This document shows, piece after piece, positions 8,796 through 17,859 of a DNA stretch of 21,311 nt (position 1 is the first letter of the stretch; each line of letters begins with the position of its first letter). The DNA lies in contig JBOZIK010000001.1 in the NCBI GenBank assembly GCA_051453625.1, positions 48,501,060-48,522,370 on the forward strand. The letters are read 5' to 3'. The position numbers and the translations under genes were made by a program. Under the pieces are notes generated by a model. The model saw only the letters and a program-made list of their open reading frames with translations, did not search any database and was not told where the DNA came from. This DNA comes from Welwitschia mirabilis (Eukaryota > Gnetophyta > Gnetopsida > Welwitschiales).

Positions 8796-9236
8796 CGTTT
8801 ATCAGCAAAGAAAGGAGGACAAAAAAACAAAAAAAAAAACACAAAAACACACAAAAGTTTTATGTGGGAACCCTAACATAAGGAAAAACAACAAAAAGAA
8901 AAACGCAAAAGAACACAAACAATTTATGTGGAAACCCTAATGTAAGTAAAAACCACAGGAAGTAGGTAGAGCTCTTAGTATCTAAAGAAATCAACTCATC
9001 AAATTGAAAGCCTTATACAAAAGGTTTTAAATAGCATCCCCACCCTAAAAACCCTAAAACCCACTTAGGGTTTACAAGCCCCTTTTAGTAACATTTTTTC
9101 CTATATATAAATAACACGCTACCCCCAACATGTTTTTATAGCCACAACCATTACAACATTGGGTACAACTTTGAAACATAAAATGGGGATCGCATATGAA
9201 CAATAAAATATTACAAATTTGTCTTCACACACAACA
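8796..9236 (-). repeat. 3' LTR of the second copia element
   Basis: Its inner end reads TGTTGTGTGTGAAGAC on the minus strand directly after the polypurine tract. The shared segment aacaataaaatattacaa (about 9199-9217) and the aatcaactcat...aaatagcat segment match the other LTR. At 441 bases it is longer than its partner because of a tandem duplication (about 8839-8960) and an extra AT-rich part (about 9080-9130). The outer end is approximate. Confidence 0.87.
8839..8960 (-). repeat. 64-base tandem duplication inside the 3' LTR
   Basis: The segment around tatgtgggaaccctaacataag (8861) recurs as tatgtggaaaccctaatgtaag (8925), 64 bases apart, each preceded by an A/C-rich run. The partner LTR has a single copy (near 13700). 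Confidence 0.8.
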
Positions 9237-9248
9237 TTCTCCCATTTG
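9237..9248 (-). promoter_or_regulatory. Polypurine tract of the second copia element
   Basis: The minus strand reads CAAATGGGAGAA directly before the TG of the 3' LTR. Confidence 0.8.
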
Positions 9249-9269
9249 AAAATAAATTTCAGCTTTAAG

Positions 9270-9760
9270 GGATGCCTACTTCCAAGCCTCTAGATTACAC
9301 TCCCAAACCAACTCTATCATAGCAAGTCTTCTAGTTTGTGCCACCCAAATTTTATTCAAGAAACGTGCAAGATTCATGTGCATGTAAATCCTTTGAACAT
9401 CTAGCTCCTCTATCAATTGCCTACTTGATAAAATAATGTTTGATGTGAATATGCTTTGTTCTAGCATAGTGCAAAAAGTTCTTTAATGCATGTATGGAAC
9501 TTTGGCTATCACAATGCATAATAAACTTGATTAACCAAGTCTGAGTCAACTAATAAAATCATGCAGCCACAACATCTCTTTGGAAGTTTCTATGAAAGCA
9601 ACATACTCTGCTTTCCAACTGGAGACAACTACACTTGACTACAAACAAGACATCCAAGTAATAGCTCCACCCGTAAGTGTTAAAAATGCCTTGTAATACA
9701 TCTTCTGGTGTCCTTGCAACCAACATAACTAGCATCCACACGCCCTATAACATGCAAATC
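9270..9760 (-). pseudogene. copia RNase H remnant, second element
   Basis: Minus-strand blocks: GRVDASYVGCKDTRRCITR (about 9690-9745; matches GYxDADxAGxxxxRxSTSG), SWKAEYVAFIETSKEMLWLH (about 9558-9620; matches STxEAEYxAxxxAxKExxWL, with the catalytic Glu present), then a frame (9276-9467) with IEELDVQRIYMHMN. The last matches the xxExGxxxxxxIxTxxxxAD end found just before the 3' LTR. Frame changes separate the blocks. Confidence 0.87.
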
Positions 9761-10099
9761 CAATCTGCCAAAGCACAAACTCATATGTTAAGCTTCCTTC
9801 AAGTAGCAAAGAATCAACTTTATAGCTTCACAGTGCTCCTTACTAGGATTACACATAAAGCAAGAAACAACTCTCATTGCATAAGCAATATCTAGTCTAC
9901 TGCAAACCCTAGCATACGTCAAGCTTTCAATAGCTAGTGTATAAGGCAAGCCTATCGTATCTGCCTTGTCCTTTTCTAAAGTAGGACAACCCTAGTGAGA
10001 CAAGTAGGAATGCGTAGGAAGAGGAGTACAATCACATATACAATTCGAAATGTTAAAACATTTCAAGACTTTACCAATATATTCATTTTGGCTCAAGTG

Positions 10100-10810
10100 T
10101 TTAACCATAACCTATAACATGAATCATCTCTCACAATCATCATTCCAAGGATTTGTTTTGCTAGTCCAATATCTTTAGTAGCAAAGTCTACATTTCATAC
10201 TTTAGTTTTTTGATTTCTTTCATGTGATTTCCAATATCCAACATGTCATCAACATAACAGCATCAGAATGACAATTTTATATAAAGCATTTCTGTGAAAT
10301 AAACACAATGATAATAGTCACCTTTGGAGTATCCCTGCTTTTACATACAAGCATCAAATTTCTTGCATCATTGATGAGGGGTTGCTTTAAGCCATAAAGA
10401 GACCTTTTCAACCTACAAATCAAATTTTTAGATTCTACTTCCAATCCCTCTAGTGTATCCATATAAATCTCTTTTTCTAAACCATCATGTAGAGAGTTGT
10501 CTTAATATCTAACTACTCCAACTCCAAATTCAAACAAGCAATCCTAATAAGCAAAAAATGGATAGTCGATAGATGTATACTTCATAATAAGTGAGAAAAA
10601 ATTTAGTAAAATCTATACCTAGTTTTTGACTAAACTGTTTCACAATGAACATTTCCTTGTAATAAGTTCACATCTACTTCATGCTTAATGACATAGAAAC
10701 ATCTCGATTTTAAAGGTGTCTTCCCTTTAGGCAAGGGAAGGAAATCTCAAGAGTGATTTTGTTTAGAGGATTTCATTTCTTCTTCTATGGCAACTTTTTG
10801 TTTATCAAAT
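10100..10810 (-). pseudogene. copia reverse transcriptase remnant, second element
   Basis: The front reads EFDKQKVAIEEEM then FLPLPKGKTPLKSRCFYVIK (about 10680-10800), matching WxxAMxxEMxxLxxNxTWxLVxLPxGxxxIxxKWVYKxK. Next come LDIKTTLYMM (the LDVKTAFLHG block, about 10480-10515), LKRSLYGLKQ (about 10383-10412) and the catalytic YVDD box (10245-10256), followed by MKEIKKLK. Then comes FATKDIGLAKQILGMMI (about 10145-10195), matching FxMKDLGxxxxILGxxI. The catalytic box survives, but the LDVKTAF Asp context and the frames are broken by stops. Confidence 0.9.
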
Positions 10811-11439
10811 TCTGATTAAAAAACAACTTATACCAAAAAAAAAAAAATCAGTTTCTCCCCTATCTATAAATAATAGATAATGCAAAGGAGAAGAACTTTG
10901 AGTTGGTCTAGTGATCTTGGTAGATCTACAAGCCCAATGTGTAGCTGCCCACGTTTGATCATGATCAAACTCAGATTTAGAACATGAGCTTCCAATTTTA
11001 GGCTAGTTCTGTTTAGGCTGCATTTTCTCTTTTTCATCATGCTTATTGTCATCATCTACCTATTTAGGCTTGGGGAAGGTGTGAAGATCAGAACTTCCCT
11101 CTTCCAATATTTCACCTATGATCTATAAAACATCATGTTTTCTCTGAACGTAATTCCACATAATTTGATGGTCCTCCAAGCCACAACATACTAAAGCCTA
11201 TATCTAAAATTGTCTCCTCCACAACCAAGAAAAGTCATTTTTGGACACATTCTTCCAACTTTGCTCTACACCCTACAAACAGACATAAACTTTACATCGA
11301 AATACATGCAAGTGGGATAAAGAGAAAGGATGACGACTCTAGATAAACTTTGGAATTTCTCCAACCAAATATGAATTTGAAGAATGATTTATCAGGTATG
11401 TAGCTTCCTAGCAGCTTCAACTGAAAGTGCGTTAGGGAT

Positions 11440-11965
11440 ATTTGATTGTACGAACACAGATCGCATCCTCTCAAGAATTATACAATTATAATTTTTGCCA
11501 ACACCATTATTCAATGGCATTTTTAGTGATGTTCTAACATGCACAATTCCTACCTACTTACAAAAATCAGAAAACTCATTAGAGGTGTACGCAACCGCAT
11601 CATTTGTGACCAAACACTTAATCCTACAATCAGACTCATTACACTTTTCTAAATCCTAATTCTTAGAATGCATAACATAAATCCACATCTTTCTACTGCA
11701 TCTATTAATAAATGTAATAAAATCAGATAACCACCCAAAGATAGAATAGACATAGGAATAACAACACTGGAGTAAACGATATCAAGTTTCAAAATCTTCT
11801 CATTCAAGACAAATTTCTTAAAAGCAACATGCTTATTTTTACCTACAGCACAATCATGATAGAGATCTTAAAAAATAGCAGAAAACTTAGGCAACAATTT
11901 TTTAGAAACAGGCACCTTCATTTTGGTTTGATACCACAAGGAGACATCATCATCAGAAATACCAG
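11440..11965 (-). pseudogene. copia GAG-pre-integrase and integrase remnant, second element
   Basis: Minus-strand pieces in order: YHDCAVGKNKHVAFKK (11814-11861; the CxxCxxGKxxRxxF end of GAG-pre-integrase with the first Cys lost), a core fragment LSDFITFINRCSRKMWIYVM (about 11690-11750), TNDAVAYTSNEFSDFCK (about 11560-11610; matches TDNGGEFxSxEFxxFC, with the second catalytic Asp as Asn or Asp depending on alignment), and MPLNNGVGKNYNCIILERMR (about 11460-11522; matches TPQQNGVxERxNRTxxExxR, with the motif's ER replaced). Stops separate the pieces. Confidence 0.85.
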
Positions 11966-12225
11966 CAGCTACACAGCCTTCCACTCCTTATGCTATCAGA
12001 GTATACAGTGTGCCTTCCTTCTTTACATGCATGAATGTCAAGACTTCTTTATTAACCTTCTAGCCGCCATCAGCATGAGTGATCTTATGAACCAAAATCA
12101 TCAAGTGATCCTAAAGAAATCAGATTCTTAGAAATACCAAGAACCTAATACATGCTTCTAAAAGTGACACTTTTGTCCACTATTCTGCTTTAGAACAATA
12201 GCTCCAATTCCTTCCACTTTGAGGC

Positions 12226-12707
12226 NNNNNNNNNNNNNNNNNNNNNNNNNNNNNNNNNNNNNNNNNNNNNNNNNNNNNNNNNNNNNNNNNNNNNNNNNNN
12301 NNNNNNNNNNNNNNNNNNNNNNNNNNNNNNNNNNNNNNNNNNNNNNNNNNNNNNNNNNNNNNNNNNNNNNNNNNNNNNNNNNNNNNNNNNNNNNNNNNNN
12401 NNNNNNNNNNNNNNNNNNNNNNNNNNNNNNNNNNNNNNNNNNNNNNNNNNNNNNNNNNNNNNNNNNNNNNNNNNNNNNNNNNNNNNNNNNNNNNNNNNNN
12501 NNNNNNNNNNNNNNNNNNNNNNNNNNNNNNNNNNNNNNNNNNNNNNNNNNNNNNNNNNNNNNNNNNNNNNNNNNNNNNNNNNNNNNNNNNNNNNNNNNNN
12601 NNNNNNNNNNNNNNNNNNNNNNNNNNNNNNNNNNNNNNNNNNNNNNNNNNNNNNNNNNNNNNNNNNNNNNNNNNNNNNNNNNNNNNNNNNNNNNNNNNNN
12701 NNNNNNN
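12226..12707. other. Assembly gap (482 N) flanked by a 39-base direct repeat
   Basis: Unknown bases fall where the copia protease should be. The 39 bases before it (12187-12225) and after it (12708-12746) are the same except for one base (ccttcc versus ccgtcc). This suggests overlapping contig ends rather than real missing sequence. Open frames spanning the N run are artefacts. Confidence 0.97.
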
Positions 12708-12930
12708 GCTTTAGAACAATAGCTCCAATTCCGTCCACTTTGAGGCCCGATCATTGCCTAAAAAGAACTTCACCAAAAATAGTTTTATAGACATCAAGAG
12801 TCAAGTACATGGAGACATTGGCATCTCCATCTCTTGCAATCAAGATAACCGAAACTTCCCCATCTGATTCTTGATGATCATGACCATTATTCTCCTATTT
12901 CTCCTCTTTCATCTTATTCTTCAATGCATA

Positions 12931-12972
12931 ACAATACCGACACAAGTGACCTTTCTTCTTGCAATACCAACA
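12931..12972 (-). pseudogene. copia CCHC zinc knuckle, intact motif
   Basis: The minus strand reads CWYCKKKGHLCRYC, a perfect C-x2-C-x4-H-x4-C retroviral-type zinc knuckle that would bind RNA in the nucleocapsid part of Gag. It is one frame off from the preceding gag block. Confidence 0.88.
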
Positions 12973-12979
12973 AATTACT

Positions 12980-13600
12980 TCAAAAATTACCAATAGGCTT
13001 CCCTTTGCTTTTGCTGTGTCCATGTCCAGCTTTTCTTTTCTGTGAATGTCCCTTCCTCACATTAAGCGCTTCACCGTGAGATTCCCCAAACTTATATTTA
13101 TTAGTATCCAATAGCTTCAAAACAATACAGTTCAAGCTACTTAGAGTAGTCAAAGAAATGCTTAATGTGGTACAAACAGTCTCGCATGAATCAAGTAAGA
13201 AATCAAGAATTACAATCACCCATAGGTTTTTAGGAAATGTCACTTGAAGATCATCCAATAGCAAGACCAGACCATTCATGTCTTCGCAGTGCGTTTGCAA
13301 TGAAGATTCCTCTCTCATCTTCATCTTAAAAAGTCTATTGATCATATAATATTGTTTCATACCAAGTGGTTGATGGTATATTTGCTTTAGAGCCTCCCAA
13401 AGTTCATGTGTTACCTATAGCTTGTCATGAGATTGAATAACAACTTGCTCAGGGATGGAATGATTAGTGACATAGCTTGCTTATTTTGCTTATTTCATTT
13501 GTCATCTAGGATCTCCTTATCCCACTCTACCATCTTTCCATGCTTCCTCCAGTGGCCAGTGCATGGGACTATCGACAAATTCTTGTAAAATAATCCTCAT
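12980..13600 (-). pseudogene. copia gag remnant, second element
   Basis: The clearest frame (12980-13360) encodes MKQYYMINRLFKMKMREESS, then MNGLVLLLDDLQVTF, LDSCETVCTTLSISLTTLS and a basic end KGHSQKRKAGHGHSKSKGKP. These match the UBN2-type gag blocks LYxxxxxxxxKMxEGxSVxxHxxxFxxLxxxLxxxxxxF and LPxSWExxxxxLSxS. Upstream gag (13360-13600) is present in pieces with stops. A frameshift separates this frame from the zinc knuckle that follows. Confidence 0.85.
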
Positions 13601-13631
13601 GTAGCAAACCCTTATGCTTCAATCCACAACT

Positions 13632-13647
13632 AGGAGTTCTAATACCA
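13632..13647 (-). promoter_or_regulatory. Primer binding site of the second copia element
   Basis: The minus strand reads TGGTATTAGAACTCCT, close to the initiator tRNA-Met site TGGTATCAGAGC, two bases from the 5' LTR. Confidence 0.8.
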
Positions 13648-13649
13648 CT

Positions 13650-13958
13650 TGTTATAAGATCAATGAGAAAAACACAAAAACACATAAAAGATTCATGTGG
13701 AACCCAAAAGCAAGGAAAAAAACCACAAGAAGCGAATAGGGCTCTTATTATCTTAAAAAATCAACTCATTGTACCAAATCCTTACATGCAAGGCTTTAAA
13801 TAGCATCGATAGCCCAAAAACCCTAAGACCCAATTCGGGTTTGCAACCTTGTGGTTTAATACTGACAACCACTAACAACATGGGGTACAATTTTAAGACA
13901 TAAAAAGGGGATATGAGATGGACAATAAAATATTACAACTTCATCTTCACACAGAACC
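13650..13958 (-). repeat. 5' LTR of the second copia element
   Basis: It starts TGTTATAAGATC on the plus strand, two bases from the primer site, and ends cttcacacagaacc. It shares acaataaaatattacaa (13922-13938) and further blocks with the left LTR. At 309 bases it carries one copy of the unit that is duplicated on the left. Confidence 0.87.
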
Positions 13959-14902
13959 CCCACCAAGAGCATTGTGTTTGTTGGAGGTTTTTGTTGGAGG
14001 TTTTAGTAGGTTCCATGCTTAAATGGTAGAACTTCAACGTTGAAGGTTCTCTTCTCCTCCCAAAGATGAACATACAGAAGGCATTGAGGAGAGAATCACC
14101 TCCTCCTCTTCCTCAAACTCCTCTTAGGGAGCTTCAAAGGAATGGACTCATTTAACTTCTCTCAACTCCTTGCTGATTTTGTAGTCTCCATGGCATTCTT
14201 TCTGGTATTTCATTTTAGCTCCATTTTGTGTTTTATAGAGCTCCCACTGATTTGGCTCTCTGGGCCCTTTTGTTTCTTGCTCCTTGTTGAAAATTGAAAC
14301 TTCTATTTCTATTTCAAAATAGCTAAGAGTTATTCCTTCTAACAGGGAAACATTAGCAATCCACTAACAGGCTAATTCTTAAACCAAAGGAAATCTAAAA
14401 GGCAGTAGCACTCAAAAAAGTAAAAGAGGGGTCCCCAAAATCTTGGGGGAAGGCAATGGTGTGTAGATCGACAGGTAGAGCTCAGTGGAACACCCTAAGA
14501 GGGCCGCATTCACAGACTTATCCAATTTTTGACTTTGAGGACATTGACTTTTCTGTTATCCAGTTTTTGTATGCTGCCTAGATTTTAAGGTACTGCCATT
14601 TTCCTTTTGCTTAATAAAGTGGATTTTCCTGTTTTATAGAAATTTGCATAGTTCATATATGTAAGTGCCTTATGTTTTCTGCATTTATTAAAACAAAAAT
14701 ACTAACTTATGGACTTTAAAACATGCTATAGAAATTTAAGACAGGCCCCCATGGTGTGGATCATGTTGGGTACCAACAGAATCCATGCATGATATGTTGA
14801 AAATTGGTCCCAAATATGACCACATATAGAAATTAGTTTTCTATTATATGATAAATAATCTAAAAAATCATTCAGCCTTTTTTTCAACAGAAAAACAGGA
14901 CA
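13959..14902 (-). other. Start of the uricase intron after exon C (no gene recognised)
   Basis: Between exon C and the second copia element I see no further uricase exon on the minus strand. A plus-strand stretch (about 14400-14580) stays open for roughly 60 codons without a recognisable motif and ends at a stop. A short imperfect duplication (ttgttggaggttttt / ttgttggaggtttta) lies near 13978-14007. Confidence 0.55.
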
Positions 14903-14908
14903 CTTAAC

Positions 14909-15000
14909 CTCCATTTAGCAGTGACCTCTGTTGCCAATATCCTTTCCTTTGTTTCTGGTAAAAATGTGTATTCATCTCGAACAAAACCTTCAAATCCTGA
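14909..15000 (-). CDS. UOX: Uricase (urate oxidase), internal exon C
   Basis: This exon is flanked by the acceptor ttctgacag (15001-15009) and the donor GTTAAG (14903-14908). It begins in phase 0 directly after exon B's KTTQ, and has 30 codons plus two bases. The peptide starts SGFEGFVRDEYTFLPETKER and continues ILATEVTAKW. This is the uricase block SGFxxFxRDxYTxLPETxxRILATEV. The Phe of SGF and the Arg of KERIL are 17 residues apart, the spacing of F159 and R176 that hold urate in the Aspergillus flavus enzyme, so both predicted substrate contacts are kept. The exon ends with two bases of an Arg codon, so the protein should continue in another exon (family: WRYSYES...). I did not find that exon at lower coordinates. 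Confidence 0.94.
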
Positions 15001-15098
15001 CTGTCAGAAAAAAAAAGTTAACTGTGCGACATTATTACTTGATGGAGTGGTCTCTCAGCACTAAAATTGACTATCAACGTGTTATTAAAGTATCATAC
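15001..15098 (-). other. Short uricase intron between exons B and C
   Basis: A 98-base intron with GTATGATA at its 5' end and a T-rich tract followed by CTGACAG at its 3' end, on the minus strand. It is phase 0, between the Q and S of KTTQ|SGF. It is the only compact intron of the gene seen here. Confidence 0.9.
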
Positions 15099-15208
15099 TT
15101 GAGTAGTCTTTAACAAAGCTAACCCTTCTATTCCTGATGTGATTTTGGCATGTTCTCCTCTCTGTAGGGATATCTCTGCTATATGTTTTTCCACTCCAAG
15201 CTTAAAAC
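15099..15208 (-). CDS. UOX: Uricase (urate oxidase), internal exon B
   Basis: This exon directly continues exon A. The acceptor is ctttaag at 15209-15215 and the donor is GTATGATA at 15091-15098. It starts with two bases completing the split Gly codon, followed by 36 codons, for 110 bases in all. The peptide begins FKLGVEKHIAEI and ends TSGIEGLALLKTTQ. These match the plant uricase blocks FKLGSEKHTTEA and TSGIxGLxxLKTTQ in the same order and at the same spacing. There are no stops or indels. Phase, order and strand all agree with exon A even though the intron between them is 5.3 kb. The acceptor lacks a strong pyrimidine tract directly before the AG, but a T-rich stretch lies slightly upstream. 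Confidence 0.94.
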
Positions 15209-16254
15209 CTTAAAGATCCAAATTCAAAGAAGCAGAATGACAGATGATTCACAAACCCCAATACAAATATGAAGCACACAAACCCTTTATATAAGATGCA
15301 ACATTAATGGAATAATCATGTAGAATAATAACTGAAAGAGGTATTGTAGGGTATAAAATTGCACTCGATTTAATGGGAGAAGTACGGGACAACAAAATGT
15401 TTATGATAAGCCACACCATTACATCCCCGCATATCAAAAACTATGCAAGATCGTTGAATTGTCAAACAGAATCTCTTCTTTACTGCAAACCCAATTTAGG
15501 GAGCAGTTTGTTTGCTAAAACAGAATGATGGCTTGAAACAATGATTAGGACTGCTGGAACACATTTAAGAAATTACAAATTTTCATGCCTCGTCTTCTTT
15601 AAAAGACTATAATCTTATGAATTGAAAGCTAGCTGTGTGAATACAAAAATAAATAAATAAATTACAGACTTGCTTTGTCAAGACATGGTCAGACTTCATA
15701 GCGAATGAAAATGTAAACAAGATGCAGCAATATGTTAGCAGACAGACATGAAAACATTCAAGGAATTTGATGTCGAAAATCGAATAAGATGTTGGGACAA
15801 AGATTAAGAGCAATATCTCTGAAAGATCATATCAAAATATAATTCATACTTTTTGGGTAATTAAATTGATGGGTGAACCAAAAAAGGTTTCAGCTTGAGT
15901 ACAAAAGCACCCTAGGTTGAGAAGGCATGCAGAAGTTGCATCATTCTCAAACCTTAAGGTGATAGATGTTTCACAGAGTTTGCTGGGGTCTAAAGTCAGA
16001 GAGCATCAGTGAAGATTCACGATAACAATTAACCTTATAAAGTCCTTTATTGACCCTTAAAAAGGCAAAACAGCCACAAGAAAATATTGCATACTGAACA
16101 TAATCATGTTCCAATTAAGAAATAAAAAAGAGTAACTTGCATACTGAAGATTCTTATCGAAAATCGGCAGAGAGACATTAATTTAATACATTTCAGAACA
16201 CAAACTACCAAGGAACATAAGCCTTTTCCCATCCTAACACAGCTCTACTGCCTT

Positions 16255-16353
16255 CTAACCCTTCTCAACAGGTCTCTCAACACTGCCATTGTCACTTCCT
16301 CCTCCGCTTGACTCATTCTTTCTTCCAAAGAAAACATCCTTGCCCTCCTTCAC
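16255..16353 (-). other. Unrecognised exon-like open stretch in the uricase intron
   Basis: On the minus strand one frame runs about 31 codons to a TAG at 16255-16257. It contains KEGKDVFFGRKNESS and ends SVERPVEKG, which looks like a hydrophilic protein C-terminus. A candidate acceptor AG lies directly upstream, and AATAAA occurs about 200 bases downstream (16046-16051). Another frame of the same DNA is also open for about 30 codons, so chance is possible. I do not recognise a family. Confidence 0.25.
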
Positions 16354-16637
16354 TCAAACTCATCAATTTTCCAAAACAGAAATACATACCCCTACAAAAC
16401 AACTTGAATTTTGAATTTGAAGCATTTGCCTTCACCTATTGCTTTCTCTTCTTCAGCATTCTTCACTTTCATCTCCTATTAATAGGATTAATCTGATTTT
16501 GTGATTCATCAAATTAATCAATCTTCTATGTGAAAAGAAAAATGAAAATGCTTGGAAAGTTATGGAAGGAAAAGACCATAACTTTTTGCATTGTTTGTCT
16601 TAGGATCGATAAAGCATGCCTTGTTTGGATCTATTAT

Positions 16638-16649
16638 GCTCTAATACCA
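16638..16649 (-). promoter_or_regulatory. Isolated primer-binding-site relic
   Basis: The minus strand reads TGGTATTAGAGC, one base from the initiator tRNA-Met primer site, followed on the plus strand by a TG (16652) that could begin an LTR. No partner LTR was seen. It suggests an eroded minus-strand retrotransposon in the intron. A nearby minus-strand peptide (FVESFTDADRYAT, about 16850-16890) weakly resembles copia RNase H, but it lies on the LTR side of the site, so the two are not obviously one element. Confidence 0.5.
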
Positions 16650-17076
16650 ATTGTGATCATCTATTTTCAAATCTTTTTCATTTAATGACATTGAAATAAC
16701 CAATAGAAGTGTCTCACTTGTAAGTTTATTGTATAATTTTAATTAACTTAAAAAAAAACAATATAGAAAAGCATTATTTCTATTTATCGTACTAAATAAT
16801 GATATCTTATAACTCATTTATTTTAATAACTTTGTCCAAATGGAAGTGGCATACCTGTCAGCATCTGTGAAGGATTCAACAAAATTGCCTTGTCAGACTA
16901 TCTTTGGTATAGAAGTAAGAGGTACTAACAATTGGCATACTCACCCACAATTATGAAAAAAAGAACAGCACAAAGAAAACCCAATTTCCCAAGTAATGAT
17001 TGATGATGGGGAAGGAGCAGGGAACCTAGTAGCAAACATGGTTACTTAAGCAAGGACAACCTGACATAGAAAGAAA

Positions 17077-17636
17077 GTGGGTGGAGACAAGCATAGAGAG
17101 AATTGGGGGAGGAAGAATAGAAAAAGAAGGAGTGAAAAGGATGTCATAGAATATGAAAGGGATCATCAACTAGAGGATCAACTTCTTCAACTTCCCTCTA
17201 GTGTATTGCCTTGTATGTTCATGTCCCAGTACAAGAAGACAATGGTCTCAGGCAATTATTTGCAACCCATTTCACAAGATGGCATTATTGGTTCACAGAA
17301 TTCAAATGAGAGTTTAGACAATTCCTAGAATGTTGGCTCCAAGAGCAACTCGAACAACTTGGGATTAAAAAAGTCTTTTTGGGACATCATTCCTAGTAAA
17401 GAGATCAGCGCTTCTAGAGATCTTCTCACCCAACAACTTTATAAGTGTGCTACAAGGAGAGGAATCCCCTTCCAAAGGAGTCCTCGATGTTGGGTGTAGC
17501 CTTTGATTCATCTACCTAGTGTTTTATGGGATCTTGGGACAAGGGCCAAGGGCTTGCATAACCATGTGCTTCCCATCTTGTATTATCTATGGATTGTGGA
17601 TGATTTCTTTTTAATGTGTATTAATCATGACTCGTG
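17077..17636 (+). pseudogene. Possible broken open frame of unknown origin
   Basis: One plus-strand frame runs about 186 codons from a GTG at 17077 to a TGA near 17634, interrupted only by two TAG codons (17326-17328 and near 17500). The first third is strongly basic and acidic (RENWGRKNRKRRSEKD), the middle reads SFWDIIPSKEISASRDLLTQ, and the end is hydrophobic (NHVLPILYYLWIVDDFFLM). There is no recognised domain and no clear ATG start. It may be a decayed transposon or gene fragment, or chance. It lies antisense within the 5.3-kb uricase intron. Confidence 0.3.
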
Positions 17637-17847
17637 AGGATGGTAGCAATGTTCTTTATATGAAGCAATTCCATTTCTTTACATCAGGAGTACTTTTATG
17701 CATATGACCCCCTTTTTTACAAATGCTAATCCTATTCACTTTTTTTAAAGCTTAATCACACCACTTTATTGAAAACACAAAAACCTATTAAGTTAATATG
17801 TTGGTTGGTCGTGACATCCCTCATAGGCCTCTCGTTGGAATGATCAA

Positions 17848-17859
17848 GCTCTGATACCA
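17848..17859 (-). promoter_or_regulatory. Isolated primer-binding-site relic, exact match
   Basis: The minus strand reads TGGTATCAGAGC, identical to the initiator tRNA-Met primer site of plant LTR elements. The plus-strand sequence beyond it (17862 to about 18130) could be LTR, but has no visible partner and no TG at the expected place. Confidence 0.6.

Larger units (their letters stand above)
8796..13958 (-). mobile_element. Ty1/copia LTR retrotransposon, nearly complete but inactive
   Basis: The two LTRs (8796-9236 and 13650-13958) share their sequence in order and orientation. On the minus strand the internal order is primer site, gag, zinc knuckle, (N gap at the protease), GAG-pre-integrase, integrase, reverse transcriptase, RNase H, polypurine tract. 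This is the copia order. Stops and frame changes occur in every domain. No matching 5-bp duplication was found (aattt on the left, cccac on the right), so the ends have decayed or my boundaries are slightly off. It differs in sequence from the copia element at the left edge. Confidence 0.92.

Noticed and set aside
12158-12754. Open frames of 167-198 codons across the N run
   Set aside because: They consist almost wholly of unknown bases.
14000-14060. tRNA-like words (tggtagaac ... gaaggttc)
   Set aside because: The A and B box consensus is incomplete and no cloverleaf can be drawn.
14400-14580. Plus-strand open stretch SWGKAMVCRSTGRAQWN...FDFEDIDFS
   Set aside because: About 60 codons with no recognised family, no upstream exon and a stop; it shares a frame with the exon C shadow by chance. 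Kept only as a note.
14921-15064. Plus-strand exon-like peptide (VTSVANILSFVSGKNVYSS...)
   Set aside because: At first it looked like an exon, but it is the reverse complement of uricase exon C, which has real splice sites and family motifs.
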